Part shown: positions 24,482 through 34,132 of the stretch, in pieces
Layout: each line of letters opens with the position of its first letter
How positions within the stretch are numbered: position 1 is the stretch's first letter
Origin: Pararhodobacter sp.
GTDB taxonomy: Bacteria; Pseudomonadota; Alphaproteobacteria; Rhodobacterales; Rhodobacteraceae
Assembly (NCBI RefSeq): GCF_034676545.1
Contig: NZ_JAUCBZ010000015.1
Location: 1,147,001 to 1,211,000, forward strand
Direction of reading: 5' to 3'
Length of the DNA stretch: 64,000 nt
Program-made: the position numbers and the translations under genes
The notes under the pieces: generated by a model
What the model was told of the DNA's origin: nothing
Seen by the model: only the letters and a program-made list of their open reading frames with translations
The model's database searches: none

Positions 24482-26656
24482 ATGGCATCCAGCGGAAATC
24501 GGCGCACACGCCTGGTGGCGGACAAGCGCACGCCTGCAACACAACCCCGCGCCCGGACTGGCAGGTCTGGATCCGGCGGCGGCGGGCGACCGCCACGCGC
24601 ACGCAAAAGCCCGAAGAAAAAAGGCAACGTCATCACCCGCTTCTTTGGCGGAATCCTGCGGTTTGTCTGGCGCATCATCTGGGGCGTGTTCTGGCGCGTG
24701 ACGGCGGTGGTCAGCCTCGCGATGGCGGCGGCGACGCTGTATTTCTACTCGACGATGCCCAATGATCTGAACGACATGCTCGATGGTCGCGCGCGTGGCT
24801 CGGTGACGATGCTGGATGCCGATGGCGAAGTTTTCGCCTGGCGCGGCGAGTCGTTCGGCGGGTTTACCAGCTCCGATATGGTCTCACCGCATCTGCGCAA
24901 CGCCATTGTCGCCACCGAAGATCGGCGTTTCTATCGCCATTTCGGCGTCAGTCCGCGCGGCATCGCCGGGGCCATTCGCTCGAACCTTGCCGCCGGGCGG
25001 GGGCCGTTCAGCGGCGCGGGCGGCTCGACGATTACGCAGCAGGTCTCCAAATTGCTGTGCTTGGGGACGGCGTTCGACCCCGATGTCTGGGCGTCGGAAT
25101 CCGATTATGAGTCGGATTGCCGCCAGGGCACGTTATGGCGCAAGATTCAGGAACTGCCCTATGCCTTCGCGCTGGAGTTGCGCTTTACCAAGGCGGAAAT
25201 CCTGACAATCTATATCAACCGCGCCTTTTTGGGGGCCGGATCCCGTGGCTTCGAGGCCGCCGCGCAGCGCTATTTCGGACATTCCGCCGCGCAGGTCGCA
25301 CCACAAGAGGCCGCACTTCTTGCAGGCTTGCTGGTTGCGCCGTCCTATTACGCGCCGACGCGCAATCTTGAGCGCGCGCAAGAGCGTGCCAATGTGGTCT
25401 TGGGGTTGATGGCCGAAGAGGGCTATTTGACCGAGGCCGAATTGGCCGCCGCGCGCGCCAATCCGGCGACATTGCATGAAGCGGCGGAAACGCCGATGGG
25501 CGGGTATTTTGCCGATTGGGTGATGCAATCCGGCCCCGCGTGGCTGACCCGCGATACCACCGAGGACGTGTTCATTCAGACCACGCTGGATCAACGTATC
25601 CAGCACGCCGCCGAGGATGCGCTGGCGGTCGTCTTCCAGGAGCGCGTGCGCGATGGGTCCGAGGCCGAAGCGGCGATTCTGGTGATGTCAGCAGATGGTG
25701 CGGTGCGCGCGATGGTCGGCGGGCGAGAGTATGTTCAGGGCGGTTTCAACCGTGCCTCGCAGGCGCGCCGCCAGACCGGATCGGCCTTCAAGCCCTTTGT
25801 CTATGCCTTGGCAATGGACATGGGGTATGAGCCGTTCGACCTGGTCGAGGATGCCCCCCTGACGATTGACGTGCCCGGTTCCGGCCCTTGGACGCCACGC
25901 AATTATACCAATGATTTCCTTGGGTTCATGACCTTGACCGAAGCTCTGGCGCGGTCGCAGAACATTCCGGCCGTGCGCATTTCCGAGGCAATGGGCCGCG
26001 AGCGCGTGCGGCAGGCGGCGAACGGGTTTGGCCTGCATTCCGACCTGGCCGAAGGTCCGGCTCTGGCGCTGGGCGCGTCCGAGGCGACGTTGTTGGATAT
26101 GACCTCGGCCTATGCGGGCATCCTGAACGGCGGCAGCTCTGTGTCGCCCTATGGCTTCACGTCGCTGACCTTGGCGGGCGAGACCACACCCTTGATGCGT
26201 ATCGGCAGCGGCATCGGCGAGCGGGTCATTTCTGAAAATGCGGCGCATCAGTTGATCTGGATGATGTCGCAAGTGATCAATTCACCCCAAGGCACCGGAC
26301 GGCGCGCCGCCCTGCCGGACGGGCGTGAGGCGGCGGGAAAGACAGGTACGACACAGGCTGCGCGGGATGCCTGGTTCATCGGATTCACGGCGGATTATGT
26401 GGTCGGAGTCTGGATGGGCAACGACGACAACACGCCACTTAGCGGCGTCACCGGCGGGGGACTGCCGGCAGAAATCTGGCGCGAAACGATGATCCGCATC
26501 AACGAAGGGCAACCGTTGCACCGCTTGCCGATGATCGAACCGCGGCGCCCTGATCTGGAGCCGCCGACCACCCGGGGAACCGGTGGGCAACGCACCGGCC
26601 CGTCGTTGCAGGATTCCATCATGGGGGTCCTGAACGGGATCCTGGGCGGAAACTGA
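24482..26656 (+). CDS. Class A penicillin-binding protein (PBP1-type transglycosylase/transpeptidase)
   Basis: The 724-residue protein has a basic cytoplasmic tail, one membrane helix near residues 60-88, a GT51 domain with EDRRFYRHFGVSPRGI and GGSTITQQVSK, and a transpeptidase domain with the active Ser in TGSAFKPF, then SQN and KTGTT. It polymerises and cross-links peptidoglycan in the periplasm. A Cys-containing insert of about 25 residues (LCLGTAFDPDVW ... SDYESDCRQG) breaks the usual glycosyltransferase sequence; the two Cys could form a disulfide. The ATG has a weak AAGGCAG site. It is convergent with a small secreted-protein gene. Confidence 0.93.
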   Translation: MASSGNRRTRLVADKRTPATQPRARTGRSGSGGGGRPPRARKSPKKKGNVITRFFGGILRFVWRIIWGVFWRVTAVVSLAMAAATLYFYSTMPNDLNDMLDGRARGSVTMLDADGEVFAWRGESFGGFTSSDMVSPHLRNAIVATEDRRFYRHFGVSPRGIAGAIRSNLAAGRGPFSGAGGSTITQQVSKLLCLGTAFDPDVWASESDYESDCRQGTLWRKIQELPYAFALELRFTKAEILTIYINRAFLGAGSRGFEAAAQRYFGHSAAQVAPQEAALLAGLLVAPSYYAPTRNLERAQERANVVLGLMAEEGYLTEAELAAARANPATLHEAAETPMGGYFADWVMQSGPAWLTRDTTEDVFIQTTLDQRIQHAAEDALAVVFQERVRDGSEAEAAILVMSADGAVRAMVGGREYVQGGFNRASQARRQTGSAFKPFVYALAMDMGYEPFDLVEDAPLTIDVPGSGPWTPRNYTNDFLGFMTLTEALARSQNIPAVRISEAMGRERVRQAANGFGLHSDLAEGPALALGASEATLLDMTSAYAGILNGGSSVSPYGFTSLTLAGETTPLMRIGSGIGERVISENAAHQLIWMMSQVINSPQGTGRRAALPDGREAAGKTGTTQAARDAWFIGFTADYVVGVWMGNDDNTPLSGVTGGGLPAEIWRETMIRINEGQPLHRLPMIEPRRPDLEPPTTRGTGGQRTGPSLQDSIMGVLNGILGGN

Positions 26657-26714
26657 GGGGGTCGGGGCGCTGGCCGACGTCCACGTGCGTCGATCTGGTG
26701 AAGCCGTTGCGCTG

Positions 26715-27083
26715 CTAATTCGTGCAGCGCGTCAAGATCCGGGCGATACCATCCGAAAGGAAGATCAGGCGACCCTCAAGGCGGTCATGCATGAACAACG
26801 CACGATCAGTCCATGTGTCCCCCTCGCCGTGGCAGTTCATATCGAACAAGACAGCTTGCATCCCACGCACGGCGACCGGGTTTTCCATCACGCAACTGCT
26901 TTCGACACTGTAAAGCGTCCCGTTCGCGATACGAAAGGCGAAATTCTCGACATCGCCGCGACCGACGACGCAGGCTGACGGATCACCGTCTGTCCAATCG
27001 CCGTGAAAATCACTGGCTTGCAGGGCAGTCTGCGCATTTGCGCTGCCTGCGAGTAGCGCCAGGATGAGTATTGAACGATGCAT
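26715..27083 (-). CDS. Small secreted protein downstream of mlaC
   Basis: The 122-residue product has a signal peptide (SILILALLAGSANA) and a mature domain with four Cys (ACVVG, SSCVMEN, MNCHGEG, ILTRC) that may form two disulfides. Its ATG overlaps the TGA of the MlaC-like gene by one base, so it is the third cistron of the mla pair. No family was recognised. A role in the outer-membrane lipid or envelope stress context is only suggested by position. Confidence 0.6.
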   Translation of the reverse strand: MHRSILILALLAGSANAQTALQASDFHGDWTDGDPSACVVGRGDVENFAFRIANGTLYSVESSCVMENPVAVRGMQAVLFDMNCHGEGDTWTDRALFMHDRLEGRLIFLSDGIARILTRCTN

Positions 27084-27691
27084 CAACCGGCGCTCAGCAG
27101 ATCTTGCGTCATGCGATCCAGATTGCCGCCGCGGCGCTCCAGCATCGAGCCAATCTCCTGACGCTCCGCGGCCAGAACGTTCACGCCCTCGATGATGATG
27201 TTGAAGAACCGGTTGCTGCCGCCCCGGTCCGAGACATGCCAGCGCACCTCGAACGGGGCTTCTCCGCGCATCGTCATCGTCGTATCGACCTCCCAGAAGC
27301 TTTGCAGCGGACGGGCGTCATTCACTTGCGCCGTTGCGCCAATGAAACGGCGGAACTGGCGTCCGTATTTGCGGGCCATGTATCCACGAAAGGCCCGGGT
27401 AAAGGCGGTCATCTGGCTTGCGCTGGCCGACCGCGCCGGCGGGCCAAGCGCCGAGCGGGCGATGATGGGCACATCGGCGTAATCATCAAACAGCCGTTCA
27501 AAACGGCTGAACATTTGTGACTCCGACGCGCCCGAGTTGATGATCGAGTGCACATCGGTCATGACCCGGTCGATGAGCGCTCTGGCTTGGGCCTGAGTCA
27601 TGGCGTTGGACCCCGTGGGGACCAGCATGGCGCTGCCTGCACCTGCCACGACAGAGAGCATTTGGCGGCGATTGAGCTTAGAAATCTGCAT
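27083..27691 (-). CDS. mlaC: MlaC-type phospholipid-binding (Tgt2/ABC substrate) protein
   Basis: The 202-residue protein begins MQISKLNRRQMLSVVAGAGSA, a Tat-like signal. The mature part matches the MlaC family: ARALIDRVMTDVHSIINSG, a central FTRAFRGYMARKYGRQF helix, and a C-terminal sheet with NIIIEGVNVLAAERQEIG. MlaC shuttles phospholipids across the periplasm between outer-membrane MlaA and the inner-membrane MlaFEDB complex. Its start overlaps the 3' end of mlaA by 14 bases. The permease genes are not in this window. Several internal Met codons exist, but 27691 gives the full signal. Confidence 0.88.
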   Translation of the reverse strand: MQISKLNRRQMLSVVAGAGSAMLVPTGSNAMTQAQARALIDRVMTDVHSIINSGASESQMFSRFERLFDDYADVPIIARSALGPPARSASASQMTAFTRAFRGYMARKYGRQFRRFIGATAQVNDARPLQSFWEVDTTMTMRGEAPFEVRWHVSDRGGSNRFFNIIIEGVNVLAAERQEIGSMLERRGGNLDRMTQDLLSAG

Positions 27692-28478
27692 AGGGGTCGA
27701 TGACCTCCGCTTCGTTTTCAATGCCCAAATGATACCGCCGGGTCTGCAAATACAACAGCCTTGCCTGTGCATACGGGTCGCTGGTGTTGATCACATTTGC
27801 GTCGAGTAGGTCTGCATATTCGGCACGATCCGCCATGCGACCCGCCGCACGCGCAACTGTGGTCCAATGGATTTCCGGGCTTGGCACGATATAGCGCAGT
27901 GGGTTGAGGGCGATGTCCACAATCATGCCGGTCGCGTCGCGTTCGGTTGTGGGGCCAAGCACCGGCAGCACCATATAGGCACCCTCGCCAACACCCCAGC
28001 GGTGCAAGGTTTCGCCGAAATCGGAGGTGCGGCCATGCAGGCCCATGGCACCCGCCGGATCAAACAACCCGCCGACGCCGATCGTCGTGTTGACGACCAA
28101 TCGAAGGGTATTCTCGGCGGCGCGATCGGGTCGAATTTGCAGCAAGTCGTTCACGATTGTCGAGGGAATGCCCAGATTGCTGCCAAAATTGCTGACGATG
28201 CGGCGAAACGGGGATGGTGGGGTTGGCGCGACACCCTCGACAATATCGGCCAAAGCGTCGGGATCTGCGGCGTCGGCGACGACATCAGTGGTCACTGAAT
28301 CAGCCTCTGACGCGCCTGAAAAACGGCGATCCAGGGCCAGATTGGTGTCGAACCACGCCCGGTTGACCGACTCAAAGGGGTCGTTCGTGCCGGTGGGTAA
28401 AGGCGCCTGTGCGCAAGCCCCCAAAACGGCGGTCGCCGCGCCGAATATGGCAAATTTTAGGGGGCGTGTGATGTTCAC
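27678..28478 (-). CDS. mlaA: MlaA/VacJ family outer-membrane lipoprotein
   Basis: From GTG 28478, preceded by TTGGAG, the gene encodes 266 residues with lipobox AVLGAC near residue 21. The mature sequence shows the VacJ pattern: NDPFESVNRAWFDTN near the N-terminus, then GGLFDPAGAMGLHGRTSDFGETLHRWGVGEGAYMVLPVLGP in the centre (read in pieces). MlaA removes mislocalised phospholipids from the outer leaflet and hands them to MlaC, encoded directly downstream. A TTG at 28493 is an alternative start. The type I secretion pair diverges from it. Confidence 0.9.
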   Translation of the reverse strand: MNITRPLKFAIFGAATAVLGACAQAPLPTGTNDPFESVNRAWFDTNLALDRRFSGASEADSVTTDVVADAADPDALADIVEGVAPTPPSPFRRIVSNFGSNLGIPSTIVNDLLQIRPDRAAENTLRLVVNTTIGVGGLFDPAGAMGLHGRTSDFGETLHRWGVGEGAYMVLPVLGPTTERDATGMIVDIALNPLRYIVPSPEIHWTTVARAAGRMADRAEYADLLDANVINTSDPYAQARLLYLQTRRYHLGIENEAEVIDPYADF

Positions 28479-28606
28479 AGGCTGAAACTCCAAGGGCGTT
28501 TACCGAATGCTAGCAGGTTGGCGATTAAGGTTCAGTATACAGGGGACAGACAGGTGTTAGCAACCGCATGTCCCAAGCTGCCATGAGGCCAGGGGACTGC
28601 AACACC

Positions 28607-30314
28607 ATGACGCGGATCAGCGCTCCAAAACAGATCCGAACCGGCCGGCTATGGTTTGCGGTGCTGTTTTTCGGTGCGCTGATGAACCCGCTGATGATGA
28701 CCGGCCCGCTGTTCATGTTGCAGGTCTATGACCGCGTAATTCCATCCCAATCCGGGGCGACTCTGGCCGCACTCTTTGTTCTGGCGGCCTTTCTGTACGC
28801 CATGATGGCGTTGCTGGATTCCGCACGCATTCGGGTTCTGGTTCGCATCGCGGCCAAATTTCGCGCCGCTCTGGATCGTCCCGTTTTCGAGGCCAGAATG
28901 TTCGCGTTGATCCGTGATCCAGGTCACTCGGCGACGTTGGGCGCCTTGCAAGATCTCGATATGGTACACAAGGCGATAGCCTCGTCAGCGGTCCTGTCGG
29001 TGCTCGATACGCTTTGGGCCTTTGCCTTTTTCGGGATTCTGTTCCTGCTTCACCCGGCCCTTGGTCTTGTTGCGCTGGGGGGGGGGACTTATCCTGATTT
29101 CGCTTGCCTTCTGGGGCCAATGGCGCACCCGCAAGCCGCTGGCCGAGGCACATCAGGCATTCCTGCGGGCGGATCGGCAAACCATGGCGCTGAGCCGCGA
29201 CGCCGAGGCTGTGGTGGCGATGGGCATGAGCGATGTCGTGGCGGACAGATGGCAAGTGCAGCGCGGTGAGGCGCTGTCTGCAACACTCCGGGCGCAAGAT
29301 CGCAGCGGCGTCGATGGCGCCGTCGCCCGCGCGTTTCGCATGATGATGCAATCCGCCATTCTGGGCGTCGGTGCGTGGCTGGTGCTGCAAGGCAAGCTGT
29401 CGCCCGGTCTGATCATGGCGGCGTCGATCCTGATGGGGCGCGCCCTTGCCCCGGTTGAGCAACTCGCGACGCAATGGCCTGACTTGCGCGCGGCCTTGGC
29501 GGCCTGGCGCCGGATCGAAGCGCTGCTGGAGGCCGAAAAGCAACTGCTGCCCAAGGGCAAACCGCGGGATTTGCCCTTGGGAAACCTTGTTGCACAAGGG
29601 ATCATTGTGATGCCGCGCGGCGGTGGTGCGCCAATTCTGCGCATCAAGGGTTTCGAGATATCATCGGGCTCGGCGGTCGGCGTGATCGGGCCCAGCGGAT
29701 CGGGAAAAACCACGTTGGCGCGTATCCTGATCGGCTCGATGAAAATTGCCGCCGGTGCGATGCGTCTGGGCGATGTCGCGTTGCCGCTGCCGCCGGATTC
29801 AGGGCGCGCATTGGGTTACCTGCCGCAAGGGGTCACCCTGCTTGACGGGACGGTCGGCGAAAACATTGCACGGTTCAACCCGGAGGCCACACAATCCGCC
29901 ATCGAAAAAGCGGCGCGTGCGGCGGGCATTCATGAGATGATCATCGCCATGCCACAGGGTTATGATACGCTGGCCAGCGGCCCGGATGCGCGACTGTCTG
30001 GCGGGCAGGCGCAGCGTGTCGCTTTGGCGCGCGCGCTCTATGGCGATCCGACTTTGGTGATCCTGGACGAACCGAACTCGCATCAGGATTCTCCGGGTCA
30101 GACGGCACTGAACAACGCCATTCGCGATCTCAAGGCGCGTGGCGCCGTTGTGCTGGTGATGGCGCAACGCCCCGCCGCGATCTCTGAATGTGAAAACCTC
30201 CTGGTGTTCGACAATGGCGCACAGGTTGCATTCGGCCCGCGCGACAAGGTCTTGCGCGACATGGTGCGCAACCGCACGTCCCTGGTGCACCACTATGTCG
30301 AGGCGCGCAAATGA
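28607..30314 (+). pseudogene. Type I secretion ABC transporter (PrtD/LapB-like), frame broken in a poly-G tract
   Basis: The N-terminal half (from ATG 28607 or 28568) has the membrane domain with MTGPLFMLQVYDRVIPSQSG, a type I secretion hallmark. The second half carries Walker A GPSGSGKTT, signature LSGGQAQRVALARAL and Walker B LVILDEPNS. They lie in different frames that meet inside ten consecutive G (29077-29086). Nine G would give VALGGGLILISLAFW in one frame of about 568 residues. Extra G by miscall, slippage or mutation is the simplest cause. It is followed by an HlyD-type adaptor with an ATGA overlap. The exported substrate is not evident nearby. Confidence 0.8.
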
Positions 30315-31599
30315 CCCCGGTCGAAGGGCTCAGCCCCAGAGACCCGATCCTTCTGGGCATTATCTCGGCGATGGTTCTGCTGCTGGGATTCGGCGTCTGG
30401 GCATCGACGGTGCCTATTGTCGGTGCGGTGCTTGCCGCAGGCGAAGTCGAACTCGGTGCCGCAGCGTCACCTGGTCCAGCATGCGGAGGGCGGTGTCATT
30501 GCCGAAGTGCCGGTGCGAGAGGGGCAATCGGTTGCGGCGGGGGATTTGCTGCTGCGTCTGCACGGCGGCGCACTGGAGCAGGAATGGTCACTGGTGACCG
30601 CCCAATTGACCGAACTGCGCGCCCGGAACCTGCGGCTCATCGCCGAACGCGATGCGGAGTTTTTCGAGCCGCCATCCGATTCCACAAATCTCGATCTTGA
30701 ATGGCAGATCGCCGTGCAGGCGCAGCACCGGCTTTTTCTGGCGCGGCGCGATACCTTGCGCCGACAGATTTCTCAGCTCAGGCAACGAAAGGTGCAGATC
30801 GACGCACAGCTTGAGGGGTTGGCGGCGCAAGACATGGCTTTTGCATCAGAACTCACGCTGATCAATGACGACCTTGCCATCCAGCAAGAACTCTACGAAC
30901 GCGGCCTTGCCCAGGCCACGCGGTCTGTTGCCCTCGCGCGAGAGGCGATCCGAATCGAGGGAAGCCGCGCCAGTTTGGCGGCACGCATCGCCGAGCTTCA
31001 TGGACAAACGGCCGAGGTCGATCTGCAAATCGAGACGCTCCGCGCATCGCGCCGTGAAGAGGCCGAGGCAGCTCTGGTCGACGCCGGCGTTCAACTGATT
31101 GAATTGACGTCTCGTCATGCGGTTCTCAGCGAACGCCGAACGCAACTGACGCTGCGCGCCCCGGCGGCGGGGGTTGTTCACGGCCTGGCCACGCTGGATC
31201 CGGGAGCCGTGTTGCGCGCCGCTGAAACGGCAATGCAGATCGTCGTCAAGGTGGACCGCCCGGTGTTGGCGCTCAGGGTCCGTCCGGCGGATATTGATCA
31301 TGTGTATATCGGGCAAGAGGCCATAGTTCAGTTTCCCGCCTTGGTCAGAGACTTGAGGGACTTGTCAGCAACAGTCACCGCAATCTCGGCCAGCGCCGTT
31401 CGATGATGAACGTACCGGCGCGCGCCACTACCGTGTCGAGGCAGCGCTGACGCCCGAAGCCCTGGAGCTTGTCGGGAACGTTGCCTTGCGCCCGGGCATT
31501 GCCGTGCAAGCGTTCTTGCGAACCGGTCAACATACGCCTCTGGCCTATCTGATTGCACCGATTGTCGAACAGTTTGGCCGTGCCATGCGCGATCCGTGA
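30311..31599 (+). pseudogene. HlyD-family type I secretion adaptor, two frameshifts
   Basis: Three frames must be joined. The first gives the cytoplasmic tail and membrane anchor (ILLGIISAMVLLLGFGVWAS). The second, from about 30463, has the barrel and coiled coil (LVQHAEGGVIAEVPVREG, then long Leu/Glu/Arg helices). The third, from about 31397, gives FDDERTGARHYRVEAALTPE and the end IVEQFGRAMRDP. Both joins need removal of one base. About 430 residues results, the usual adaptor length. It bridges the ABC transporter to an outer-membrane channel. With the upstream transporter also broken, the system is either truly decayed or badly sequenced here. Confidence 0.75.
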
Positions 31600-31685
31600 T
31601 TGCGCGGCTCGGGTTCGTGCATTCCGGGGCTTTTGTTGCCCGGCCAAACGTGCTTTGCTTTGAGTGCTTGAACAGGAGGTTATCC

Positions 31686-32150
31686 ATGCCGCATGCACTC
31701 GAAACTCGCCTCGCTGAACTGGGCTTGTCGCTGCCCGATGCGCCGGCACCGGCCGCGAACTATGTCCCTTGGGTGATCTCGGGGAATCAGGTTTTTGTGT
31801 CGGGCCAGATCAGCCAAAGCAAGGGTGGGCTGATTACGGGCAAACTCGGCGCCGATTTGAGCACCGAACAAGGGGCCGAGGCCGCGCGCAATTGCGCCTT
31901 GTCGCTGCTGGCTCAATTGCGGGCGGCGGTTGATGGCGATCTGTCGCGCTTGAAGCGGGTCGTGAAATTGGTGGGCTTTGTGAATTGCACGCCGGATTTC
32001 ACCGACCAGCCAAAAGTGATCAACGGCGCTTCCGACCTGATGGTCGAGCTACTTGGCGATGTCGGACGCCATGCACGGTCAGCGGTTGGCACCCCGTCTC
32101 TGCCTTTGGGCGTCGCCGTCGAGATCGAGGCGATCTTCGAGATTTCCTGA
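31686..32150 (+). CDS. Rid (YjgF/YER057c/UK114) family protein
   Basis: The 154-residue protein starts at ATG 31686 after AGGAGG. It has the single Rid domain with VFVSGQISQSKGGL, LVKLVGFVNCTPDFTDQPKV and LPLGVAVEIEAIFEIS. In RidA proper, an Arg in a VARLP motif binds the imine or enamine acid; here the matching segment is TPSLP, with Ser. It therefore likely belongs to a Rid subgroup lacking that deaminase activity. Its TGA shares one base with the next ATG, so it is co-translated with the phosphodiesterase gene. Function unknown. Confidence 0.85.
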   Translation: MPHALETRLAELGLSLPDAPAPAANYVPWVISGNQVFVSGQISQSKGGLITGKLGADLSTEQGAEAARNCALSLLAQLRAAVDGDLSRLKRVVKLVGFVNCTPDFTDQPKVINGASDLMVELLGDVGRHARSAVGTPSLPLGVAVEIEAIFEIS

Positions 32151-32929
32151 TGCGCGCACCGCTTCCGTCCAGTTTTCTGACGGTTCCCTTGGCGCACCGC
32201 GCCTTGCATGATGCCGCGGTGCATCGGCCAGAAAACTCGATGCCCGCAATCCGCGCCGCCATCGCACAGGGTTTTGGCATCGAGATTGACCTGCAACCCA
32301 GCGCTGATGGCGTGGCGATGGTGTTCCACGATGCCGACGTGGATCGGCTGACTTATGAAACGGGGCCCGTCAAGGCGCGCAGCGTTGCTGAGTTGCAGCG
32401 CATTCGCGTGCGTGCCTGTCGCGAACCTATTCCGACACTCCGTCAGGTCTTGGCCGAGGTCGGCGGTCAGGTGCCGATCCTGATCGAAATCAAGGATCAG
32501 TCGGGCACGATGGGGCCGACGGACGGCGTGCTGGAGCGTGCAACCGCGACCGCGCTCGAAGGGTATGACGGCTCGGTCGCGGTGATGTCGTTCAACCCGT
32601 CCTCGGTGGCGAGAATGGCGGAATTGATGCCGCATATTCCCCGCGGCTTGACGACTTATGCCTTTCCGGCCAGCGATTTTCCCCGTGACGCAGGCCCGCA
32701 ATTGCAGGCGCACCGGGAAAATCTGGCTGCGATTGCCGCCTATGACGCAGTAGGCGCGGCCTTTATTTCGCATCACTGGCTCGATTTGGACCGCCCGCGC
32801 GTGACCGAGCTGAAATCTCAAGGCGCGGCCATCCTGTGTTGGACGATCAAGTCACCGCAAGACGAGGTCCGCGCCCGCCGTGTCGCGCAGAATATTACCT
32901 TTGAGCAGTATTTGCCGACGCGCCCTTGA
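32150..32929 (+). CDS. Glycerophosphodiester phosphodiesterase
   Basis: The 259-residue protein has the GDPD barrel signature: AHRALHDAAVHRPENS near the start (HR and EN), GIEIDLQPSADGVAMVFHDADVDR (metal ligands E, D and the second catalytic His), and VPILIEIKDQ. It hydrolyses glycerophosphodiesters to glycerol 3-phosphate and an alcohol. There is no signal peptide, so it is cytoplasmic. The start overlaps the Rid gene stop (TGATG). A GNAT-type gene follows after 48 bp on the same strand. Confidence 0.93.
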   Translation: MRAPLPSSFLTVPLAHRALHDAAVHRPENSMPAIRAAIAQGFGIEIDLQPSADGVAMVFHDADVDRLTYETGPVKARSVAELQRIRVRACREPIPTLRQVLAEVGGQVPILIEIKDQSGTMGPTDGVLERATATALEGYDGSVAVMSFNPSSVARMAELMPHIPRGLTTYAFPASDFPRDAGPQLQAHRENLAAIAAYDAVGAAFISHHWLDLDRPRVTELKSQGAAILCWTIKSPQDEVRARRVAQNITFEQYLPTRP

Positions 32930-32977
32930 CCCTTTGCCCTCAGCCCACAGATTGAGTTGACCGGGAAAGGACCCAGC

Positions 32978-34132
32978 ATGCAGATTGAGGTCGTCGATGC
33001 CATCTCTGAACTCGACTCCGCCGCGTGGGATGCGCTTGCGGGGCAGGGGGGCGGTCGTCCCAGGGATCCCTTTACGACGCACCGTTTTTTGCACGCGCTT
33101 GAGGTTTCGGGCTCGGTCGGGCCGGGCACCGGATGGGAGGCCAAGCATCTGGTGATCCGCCAGGACGGCGGGCTGCTGGCCGCGATGCCGCTGTACGCGA
33201 AAAGCCATTCGCAAGGCGAATATATCTTTGATCACGCGTTTGCCGAGGCATGGCAGCGCTCGGGCGGGGCCTATTACCCCAAGTTGCAGTCGGCCGTGCC
33301 CTTCACCCCGGCGACCGGTCCGCGCCTTTTGGGGCCGCCAGAGCTGCAACCCGTGTTGCTGCGCGCCCTGCGCGAGATCACCAGCGGCAACAAATTGTCA
33401 TCCGCGCATGTCACATTTTGCACCGAGGCCGAGGCCCGGATCGGTGCTGCCGAAGGATTTTTGCACCGGATCACGCAGCAGTTTCATTGGCAAAACGACG
33501 GGTTTGTCGATTTTGACGGGTTCCTGGCCGCGCTGTCATCGCGCAAACGCAAGACCATCCGCCGCGAGCGTCGACAGGCGCAGGACTTTGGTGGCGAGAT
33601 TTCCTTTTTGACGGGGGATGCCCTGCAACCCGCGCATTGGGATGCGTTCTGGGCATTCTATCAGGACACCGGCAGCCGCAAATGGGGCCGCCCGTATCTG
33701 ACCCGCGCGTTTTTTGACCAAGTGCAGGAGACGATGCGCGATGACATTTTGCTGATCCTCGCCGAGAGAGACGGTCAGCCGATTGCCGGGGCGCTGAATT
33801 TCATTGGCCGCGACACGCTTTTTGGCCGCTATTGGGGCTGTATCGAGGATCACCCCTGCCTGCATTTTGAAGTGTGCTATTATCAGGCAATCGACTGGGC
33901 ATTGGCGCATGGCATCGACCGGGTTGAAGCCGGGGCGCAGGGCGAACACAAACTGGCGCGCGGCTATTTGCCAACCCCTGTGCATTCCCTGCACTGGTTT
34001 TCAGACCCGCGCTTTACCAATGCCGTCAAGGACTATTTGCAACGCGAATCACAGGCGGTGGAGGATGAAATGCAATTCCTGGAGCGTCTCGCCCCTTTCA
34101 AACGCACCAACAGTCCGGAGCAATCACCATGA
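32978..34132 (+). CDS. GNAT/FemAB-like N-acyltransferase family protein (COG3146 type)
   Basis: The 384-residue protein matches the family formerly called DUF482, predicted N-acyltransferases related to FemAB. Visible blocks are DPFTTHRFLHALEVSGSVG near the start, HAFAEAWQRSGGAYYPKLQ, a basic SSRKRKTIRRERRQAQ segment, and the C-terminal HFEVCYYQAIDWAL and GAQGEHKLARGYLP. The start follows GGGAAAGGA. Substrate and pathway are not established for the family. It overlaps the next gene by four bases (ATGA). Cytoplasmic, with no signal peptide. Confidence 0.82.
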   Translation: MQIEVVDAISELDSAAWDALAGQGGGRPRDPFTTHRFLHALEVSGSVGPGTGWEAKHLVIRQDGGLLAAMPLYAKSHSQGEYIFDHAFAEAWQRSGGAYYPKLQSAVPFTPATGPRLLGPPELQPVLLRALREITSGNKLSSAHVTFCTEAEARIGAAEGFLHRITQQFHWQNDGFVDFDGFLAALSSRKRKTIRRERRQAQDFGGEISFLTGDALQPAHWDAFWAFYQDTGSRKWGRPYLTRAFFDQVQETMRDDILLILAERDGQPIAGALNFIGRDTLFGRYWGCIEDHPCLHFEVCYYQAIDWALAHGIDRVEAGAQGEHKLARGYLPTPVHSLHWFSDPRFTNAVKDYLQRESQAVEDEMQFLERLAPFKRTNSPEQSP

